Origin: Xanthostigma xanthostigma
Lineage: Eukaryota; Arthropoda; Insecta; Raphidioptera; Raphidiidae
Assembly (NCBI GenBank): GCA_963575645.1
Contig: OY754470.1
Coordinates: forward strand, 29,742,501 to 29,806,500
Length of the DNA: 64,000 bases
Reading direction: 5' to 3'
The notes under the pieces were generated by a model. That model saw only the letters and a list, made by a program, of their open reading frames with translations. It was not told where the DNA came from and did not search any database. Shown one piece after another: positions 56,553-64,000 of the stretch (positions are counted from its first letter, which is position 1; each line of letters starts with the position of its first letter). A program made the position numbers and the translations under genes.

Positions 56553-58067
56553 TGTAACGTTTTACAACCTTAAGCCCTTTTGGTTATTGGTAATTTTTTG
56601 TAGTAAATAATATTTTAATATTATATCGGAATTAAACAGTAAAGAAACGTGATAATGAGTGCGAGCGAGAAAGGCGGGGCAGACCACAAGTTAATAAAGA
56701 ACAACACCTGTCTGTCTCGCATAGATATGTGTGGAGTCGCAACGAGATTCTCGGTTTTGTTTAAACTAGTCTGGATTCATTGGCTGGAGCGCGGTCGACG
56801 CGCAAGCATCGTGTCGTGGAGACAGATGCTGTGTGAATTTTATATTGCGATTTTGATTACTATTTTGTGGCGAATCTTCGTAGGCGTTTTGTGGCTAGGT
56901 TTTAGTGGTTGTAAATTTCTAGTTTTGTTGGCGAGTTAGGGCATTCCTCCGTGCATCCTTTTTTAACACAGAGAATTTGGTTCCGCGCAGAGCGGTCCCA
57001 AATTTTAGGTTCCTTTCCACCTTTGATTGTTGTCACCATTATAGAAAATAGATCAACCGTGAATTAACAGGCCTGTTGGCACTCTGGATATTAGTGTTGA
57101 TTTTCTGTCGATTAGGATCAGAGTCTGTTGTAGTTGTTGTGGATCAGGATTCATTCCTGGAATTTCTGGAATTTAGTTTTGTTCAGAATTTGTGAGTTTG
57201 TCGTGAATTACGCCGCCACGTATCAGTTACGTCATATTATTTACTGCGATCATTACATGCCGAATGCTATGATTTTACGTCGATGCCAGCCAATCACTTA
57301 ATGTTTTGATGCTTGACGATTAATGCGAGCCATAGTTGTGTTTTAATTTGGGCCTTAGGTTAGTGCGACACGCCGTCTCACCGTATTGAAGTTGATGCGT
57401 CAACTTTTATTTAATTTGAGTTCGTTGGTAATTTGTTGCACGCGTCGATTATTGTAGATTTAAGTTGGCACTGAATTTGGTTCAGTGCTGTTGAGTTACA
57501 ATTTCGATAATTGTTACGAGTGGCTGTTTAGTCGCAATTAATTATTTGTTTTGTTCTGAATTTGGCTTTGTTATTGTTTGGGCTAATTTGTTGGCGTTTG
57601 TTTGCTTGTTGTTGTTATTGGTGGCGATCCATTCCCCAGTGAGTGGATCGTTGTTGGTGTTGTTGTTATTTATTACGTTTTGGGAAACGGTTTTGGATTG
57701 TGGAATTAGTTCCGTGTTGTCAGCGTGGCACGATTGTCTAGGAGTGGACTCCCTAGATACTCCTATAGTGTGGCCCTTGTGTCCTGGCGCCCTTTTCACC
57801 TTTGGTCGGTGGGCCCACACTATTCCATTTATCATCGTCACGCGACAACAATAGTTTGTTGTTATTTGTGTCGTCCTCGGTTTAATTTAATCTAATTTAT
57901 TTTATTTTACCATTAATTATTTAATTCGTGTAAGTGGTCGGTGGTTGGATACTTACAGCCCTTCTGGCTTTTCCCATCAGGGTAATTCTCATCTCTTACT
58001 GGCTTCGCCCACGCCCCTCGCGCCGCCTGAATTACGCTAGCCGCGGCTCTCCTCAGTTGAGGTTACA
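56553..58067 (+). mobile_element. long (1.5-kb) solo LTR
   Basis: It starts TGTAACG and ends GGTTACA (6-bp inverted ends TGTAAC/GTTACA), flanked by ATAT at 56549-56552 and 58068-58071. The interior is GC-richer than its surroundings and contains several frames of about 100 codons with no protein family. No gag-pol is attached. The flanks are AT-repetitive, so the duplication alone is weak evidence; the matched ends, length and compositional change support it. Confidence 0.6.
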
Positions 58068-58071
58068 ATAT

Positions 58072-59340
58072 ATATATATATAAAATTCCCGTATCACAAT
58101 TTTGGCCGCGGGAATCTCCGAAACCACTGAACAAATTTTAATGAAATTTTGTAAATTTGTCTTGCTTGGTGCAACTTAGGTGCAAATAATAGTTCAGAAG
58201 CAAACAAACATAATAGAAGCAGTAGTGAATTTAACAATATTGTGAAAATTTACTTTTATCTGTAGAATTGAATTATGTAATGAAATAAGTGGAGAATTAA
58301 GCAAATAATTGACAGAATTGAAAAAATATGTCTTTCTTTTTTGCTTATATACTTATTTTTCGTTTCCACTAAATTTTTTATCCTTTATTCGAAAAATCGA
58401 AATTTCCTTTTTTAAACTCAATCCAGGGACATGCGGTATATTTTAATTGGGCACACGGTTAGATAATTGCGAATTAAATTACTTGAGCGATAAAAATTGA
58501 ATATATACAGGTTGAAATTTTTGTTTGGGATTCGACGGTAAACATAAAACATTTTCAGTTGACCTTTATTTTGCAGATATCGGCGATCAAACTATTGAAA
58601 TATTTGGGTTAAATTTTCGTCAAAAAACTAATGATATGTCAAACTAAACCTTTATTTAATCACTGTGACGGTTGCACGGAAAGAAGAAAACCTTAATTTA
58701 GCTCAGAAAACGTCGCTGGGTCAGCATGACAACGTGAAACCACAAAATTATCATTTTCCAAATACCATTGTTTGAAAGTTATTTATTGTTTTTATACAAA
58801 TAATTTACAGCAAAGTATTTTGTTGCCAAGCAATTTTCTTGGCCTACTATTTATTTCAAAAATAGAATATCTCCAAAACAAAAGCCTACCGAAGAAAGTT
58901 GTTTTACATTTTGTGTTAACAATCCAATTCCAAACACATATTGTCATTTTTTCCTCATAGTGCAAATCACTCTGTACAGTATGTATATTTGAATATCATT
59001 GGTTTATATAACAAATTTAAAGTAAAAGAAACACTCAATCTCCCTTTATAAGGGTGGAAAGTTCAGAGCTTGAAATTACCCTAATTAGAAACGGACACGA
59101 ACCGGGATATTATTCTTGTATAATGTTATCAGAACAATACTTACCCTCTGAAGACTCGCTTGAAATGTGTGTTTACCATTAGTAAATTGAAATATATGCA
59201 ATTTCGTTTGTACCACACTAATATTCTAAAACTGTAAATTAAAAAATTCGACTGGGTAACCAGTTATACGTATACTTTCTACCTAGTAAACAATCGCTGG
59301 TAAATGAAAATTTTCCCAACAAAACAATTCTCATTTCATA
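58072..59340. other. unassigned sequence with small repeat remnants
   Basis: GGGAATCTCCGAAACCACTGA near 58110 resembles the left part of repeat family C, and 58418-58436 matches the end of the MITE at 52169-52524. No gene. Confidence 0.4.
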
Positions 59341-59344
59341 TATA

Positions 59345-60092
59345 TGTTACGGTCTATACCCGAATTCGGTCAATGACAGAAATAAATGCGCCAAACTAGT
59401 TTTGACTAACGAATATTGCCCAAACCCGAAATCTTACATTTAAACGGGTATTGAGTGTTATAAAATGAGCAAAACTAGTTTTGCGCATTTTCAGTTGGAC
59501 AAAACTAGTTCTGTCTATTTCTGAACGGACAACACTAGTTCTGCTTGTTTCATTCAATCAACGGCCGAACCCGAATAAAAGTAGGGTTATGTTCTTGTTT
59601 ACCTATTGAATTGTTCTCCTGAATGTTATGATTAATATAATGGTGGTATATTCAGTGTAATAATTAAGTAAAAATGCAAGGTGAATTCGAGTCTCAACTA
59701 GTTCGGCTATTGGAGGCTTTTGAAACATAATTTGATGACGAAACATAATTACCTTACTACACTAAGTGAGGTTAAGAAAGCAAAGTTGAAAGCTGAATTA
59801 AAACCTCTGTCTGCTAAACAATACAGAAGAACAAATCACTTTGATTGATGTGGAAAAGTTAATTAAAAAACGCAAAGAAGATTCCGATGCTATACTAGTA
59901 TTGTCCATTCAGAAATAGACAGAACTAGTTTTGTCCAATTGAAAATGCGCAAAAATAATTTTGCTCATTTTATAACACTCAATACCTACCCGTTTAAATA
60001 TAAGATTTCGGGTTTGGGCAATATTCGTTGGTTAAAACTAGGTTTGCGCATTTATTTCGGTCATTGACCGAATTCGAGTATAGACCGTAACA
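59345..60092 (+). mobile_element. Ginger-like DNA transposon, internally deleted, copy 2
   Basis: It starts TGTTACGGTCTATACCCGAA and ends GGTCTATAC-type complement ...CCGTAACA, flanked by TATA (59341-59344 and 60093-60096). Terminal repeats are about 190 bp and contain several ACTAGTT(TTG) submotifs. It is the same subfamily as 29998-30682, in the opposite orientation. Confidence 0.75.
59674..59905 (+). pseudogene. 5' remnant of a KRBA2/Ginger2-like integrase-transposase gene, copy 2
   Basis: The ATG is intact at 59674 and the frame reads MQGEFESQLVRLLEAFE before a stop caused by the same ~13-bp duplication (GAAACATAATT repeated) seen in copy 1. Reading can be picked up afterwards as TTLSEVKKAKLKAELKP-like sequence, then DVEKLIKKRKEDSD, where the coding part ends abruptly at the terminal repeat. 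A further small deletion near 59835 removes part of the NHFDI region. The catalytic integrase core is missing. The family call is by recognition only. Confidence 0.6.
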
Positions 60093-60096
60093 TATA

Positions 60097-62348
60097 TATG
60101 AAAATAGAGATCAACGCAATAATTTCTTTGTTTATTTGCGCCGAGTAAGAATTTAGTGTAGGTAGAAAAGGTGATTGTAAAAGTAATTAATGGCATGCTT
60201 TTCAGAGGCGTTCTGATTTAATATTTCAGGACGATTAAATTTTTTAAAATATTTTTTACGTCGGCTAAAAAAATTTCTTTCCATTGCTAAGCTCAGTCAT
60301 CCGGATAAAGCAGAATAATGTGGCTAGTTCTCCCTTGAACTATACGAAAAATTTAATCCAAATCGATTCAGTTGCCCAGTTCCTGAATAATAATTCCCAT
60401 TTTGGATTACAAATTTTGTCCATCTAAGAAAAACTTACGGTTAGTTGTCGTAACTGTATGTGTTTAATAAATACAAAGAAATGTCAATGTTTTGATAACA
60501 ATTAGAGTTTATTTTCAAACTATCATTCATACATGGATATGTGTTATTTGTGTAATATGTATTTGTAATGATATACATTAATATTTGATGTGGCTATCGC
60601 ATATTTATGCTATAGTTATTATAAGTCAAATTGTAATATTTTTGTACATAATATCCTATTTTAGACAGATGATCTCTTACGTGTGTCTTACATTAATGAT
60701 AATTGAAGACAAAAAGAATTAATTATCGAACAGTTTTTTAGAAAAACAAAGTAGACCAAGACAATGTGACATAGTCAATTTAAAAAAAATTTACGAATCA
60801 ATTTTTTGTTTCTATCTCGTCGAGAAGGTGACGATCATAAATGTGTAATCGGTTCCGTGGTCGTGATCTAATTTTTTTTCAAACCGTTTTACGTAAAAGT
60901 GAATAAAAAATGTTTAACTTACACATTGTTTTGTCATAGTCTTTTTACGTTAAAAAGATGTTTAGACCTAATATTGTATCTTTAATTATGTATTAAAAAC
61001 ATTTACTTTCGTAAAAAATTAATCATGGCTTCGATTGGCACCTTACATTTTTTATAATCATGTCAACCTCCTCGATAAGATTGAAACAAAAAATCCAATA
61101 CGAATAGTTTTAAAATCGATTGCGTCACTATGCCGTGATCTATAGCATCTCTAGTTATTGATTTATTTGAGTTCTTCAAAGTTACACAATAATAGCGAAA
61201 GTCAGAAAATACTACACATTTTACATGAATATTATTCAAATTCTACTTTTATTTAAAAAAAGTGCGAAAGAATTTAATGATCGAATTTTAAGCATCAAAA
61301 CATTTTTTCGTAGATGTTTTTTTGCAAATTAAAATACATTTTTATATGAAAAGATTTTAATTTACTCACTGAATAGCTTTATTTTTAAGTTAAAGCAGAA
61401 ATATCAAATTGTAGTATCTCACACTTAAGAGCTTAGCAATTTATAAAACAGTCATTTTAAAATAATTGTTTTAAGATTTAAAATGTGTTTTTGAAAATAT
61501 TTTCTACGAATTTTCAGAATAAACGAAATCCTATGAATGAAACATTTGGCGCAAAGTAATTGGAGATCATAATAAGTAAAATCAACAATTTAAATTGAAG
61601 TGGAAGTAATTTCGAACAGCAATGAGTTTTTTTTATTTATAAAATTATTGTTTAAATATATGTACCTATTATCGCATGCACTCACATAAATAACAATGCG
61701 TTTAATAAATAACAGCACCCTAATAATAAAATAATAATTTACATAAATTTTTAATATCATTGTTTATACACTCAGACAAAAATATTTTAATTAACAATCT
61801 ATTTCTGTAATTAATAGTTCACTACATATTTTTATTATCTCAACACTTCAATAATATGTTCAGTTCAAATTTACATGCCAGTTTCTCAAAACATTTATAT
61901 TTTTATTTATGTTTATCATTTATATATTTTTAACTATACAAGTATCAACACCTAATACAGAATTTTTATCAGAATTAACTATTGAGGGAATATTCTAAAA
62001 GTATTTTAAATTTTAAAATACCTTATTTATTTTTTGTGAGAATAATGGCCAAATTAAACAAATAAAATGCCCAAACAGTATTTTTTTACACAAACTGCAA
62101 CAGTGACAATAACCATTAAGCAATTCCAAATATCCAGAAAAAATGAAATAATATTTCAAACCTTCCAAAAATGTTTTTAATGAAATTGTTGATCGACTCC
62201 AATCTATTTTTTTATTAACAAATAATATTATTAGTTTTTTTCCGAATACTTTCATTTATATTTGGCCACCTGTCCTTGATCACATTTTTGTGGATTTTCA
62301 ATATTATATTTTTTTTAATTTCATTGTCGCTTGGAAAAATGTTAATAG
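60097..62348. other. unassigned AT-rich sequence
   Basis: About 2.2 kb with no gene, RNA or structured repeat recognised. Confidence 0.45.
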
Positions 62349-62431
62349 TATATTGTGCGACTAGTGAGTGAACAAGAAGATTCCATGAGTATGAGTGAAA
62401 TATTCTCCTTCGATCAATAGTCGCACATAAT
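62349..62431. repeat. small hairpin element
   Basis: TATTGTGCGACTAGTGA on the left is inverted as ATAGTCGCACATAATA on the right, arms of about 15 bp around a ~50-nt centre. Confidence 0.5.
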
Positions 62432-62432
62432 A

Positions 62433-62750
62433 CTTTATTCAACTAGCACGAGTAATATGTAATCGGGGCCCTCATAAAACAGGGAGAAATAATAAATCAC
62501 TTCATTGATTGACGTACCCATCGCCCTCGATGCACACAAGATGGCCCTGACTTTCGCTGAATTGCGATGCTGTTCTCATATATACAAACCGCTACCGCGT
62601 TTCTATTGGTCCAGAAACTATGCTGTAATATATTACCGTACAGTTTCGGCTCATTATTCGCACTCTACGCGTCAACATGAAGTAATTTATTATTTCTCCC
62701 GAATTTAGCAGGGCCCTGAAATTATATATTATTCACGCGTGTTGAATAAA
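62433..62750. mobile_element. 318-bp MITE with ~72-bp terminal inverted repeats
   Basis: TTTATTCAAC, GGGCCCT and GAGAAATAATAAAT in the left arm (62433-62503) are matched in inverted form by the right arm (62678-62750). The interior is non-coding although a 67-codon frame crosses it. No unambiguous target duplication was seen. Confidence 0.7.
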
Positions 62751-64000
62751 AACTATTTATTGATAAGATTCCGATATTAGTATGATAAAAGGAACGGTAT
62801 GATTTCATCATTTCTTGTTTCTTCAAATGACTTCTTCCAGCATTTTTGTATTTATTGTAAGACTAAATAGGCATTTTATTTTGAAATCATTTGACCATAA
62901 AATGTGCTAATATTAGATTCTTTCATTCAACTTACATAATTGAAATGAATTTTAAAATCTCTAATCGTAAGACGCAAGCTGTAATTTTATCAATTACTTA
63001 ATTACCTAACTTATCTGATATATTATCAACTATGGCGACACAAAACAAGACTTTAAACATTTAACATCTACAGAATCAGTTTTATTTATATATGATGAAG
63101 GATCATCCACACGTTCTGTTTCCTTAATCAACTTGTCTATAAAAAAAGACAGGAGGCAAATTGAATTGAAAAGTTACTTGTAAAATGATCTTTGAATAAT
63201 GGATACAGGTTTATCTGAACATATTTTAAGATGACGACCAATCAGACTTCTCATAAGTAAAATATTTAGTGCGCAAATAATGATTTTATTCGCGTTGCAA
63301 TTGTAGAAATTGCACAATGGTTTGACATCTTCACGTTACTAATGGAATGATTATCATCAAGATAAGAGACCATTGATCGATTCTTACACTTAACTACACT
63401 AGATTGGTAACGACTCAAAGCTAATAATTGAGTAAATACTTATAGCTCCAATTTAGTTGATTAGCTAAACAAAACATGTGACCTATAGAGAAAGATGCAA
63501 CACTTAAAACAGACAAAGAAACTTTTCAGATGGTTTTCAATTCTCTGTCTACAATTTAAGAAAAATAAAAAAGACATTGATAAGTACCTAATTATTTTTT
63601 TACAAATTTACGTCTAACATACGTAATAACAATACAATATTTATGTTTTGGAAATGATGTTCTACAGGCACCATGTTTAAAGTAGGGAATAGTATAATAT
63701 CTTTAATATTAACATTTCGATGTTAAAACATTGTGTTATTTTTTATAATTACTTAATTGCTGTGGCTACAGGACAAGGTAGTGTATGTCTATCATTTCGT
63801 AATATTTTTCTTCTTTCACTTTTACCGATATTTGACCAAATTGAATTTCAATACAGCCCATTGGTGTGTGATTACTCAATGGTCTTTTTTTCTATGGTAC
63901 GAAAAATTGGACATAAGTCACTTTGCCTTGTGACTACATATTAAATTAGTAAAATACTTTAGCCGTTAAATTTACGTTAATAATGATAAAACTACAAGAG
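62751..64000. other. unassigned AT-rich sequence
   Basis: Nothing recognised; the 74-codon frame at 63720-63944 has no signature. Confidence 0.4.

Noticed and set aside
56649-57854. Frames of about 100 codons on both strands in a GC-richer stretch
   Set aside because: They lie inside the 1.5-kb LTR, overlap on opposite strands and show no domain.

Overview
This is an AT-rich (roughly two thirds A+T) stretch of animal nuclear DNA, most likely from an insect. The signs are spliceosomal intron signals inside a transposase gene, a tRNA-derived SINE, Tc1, mariner and pogo-type elements, hAT-type and PIF-type non-autonomous elements, Penelope-like 3' ends, jockey-type LINE pieces and Ty3-type solo LTRs. 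The insect order cannot be fixed from the sequence. I found no convincing host protein-coding gene in 64 kb. Most open frames are under 110 codons and are chance frames, pieces of transposons, or frames running through tandem repeats.

Layout. 0-5 kb: a pogo-like element (827-3030) split by an apparently intact Tc1 transposon (994-2689) whose transposase gene has one 72-nt intron; a tRNA-Ile pseudogene; two long inverted-repeat elements. 5-11 kb: a ~175-bp tandem repeat, a solo LTR (6477-7116), a hAT-type MITE inside a palindromic element, a TA-flanked MITE and a second hAT-type MITE. 11-25 kb: a palindromic element, a 5'-truncated LINE nested in an interspersed repeat, a foldback element carrying a Penelope-like insertion, a 685-bp TIR element, and a reverse-oriented solo LTR that itself contains a palindromic insertion. 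25-36 kb: Penelope-like repeats, a third solo LTR, a 120-bp tandem repeat, a Ginger-like element with a transposase remnant, a GC-rich PIF-like MITE and a SINE. 36-41 kb: a Ginger-like element split by a deleted mariner, a 0.9-kb foldback, and a second copy of the TTAA-flanked foldback. 41-54 kb: mostly featureless DNA with small MITEs, tRNA-like SINE pieces, a LINE RNase-H-region fragment and a perfect 100-nt palindrome. 54-64 kb: a 108-bp tandem array, a degenerate LTR, a 1.5-kb solo LTR, a second Ginger-like element with a transposase remnant, and a terminal-inverted-repeat MITE.

The best leads are: (1) the intact, intron-split Tc1 transposase, whose unspliced reading would give a DNA-binding-only protein; (2) two Ginger-like elements that keep the same 5' piece of a KRBA2/Ginger2-like integrase gene; (3) two insertions flanked by 12-13-bp duplications that contain perfect palindromes; (4) a foldback family in which one copy has its loop inverted; and (5) Penelope-like ends that carry hammerhead-like cores. 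All boundaries and repeats were read by eye. Family names come from memory of the families, without database searches.
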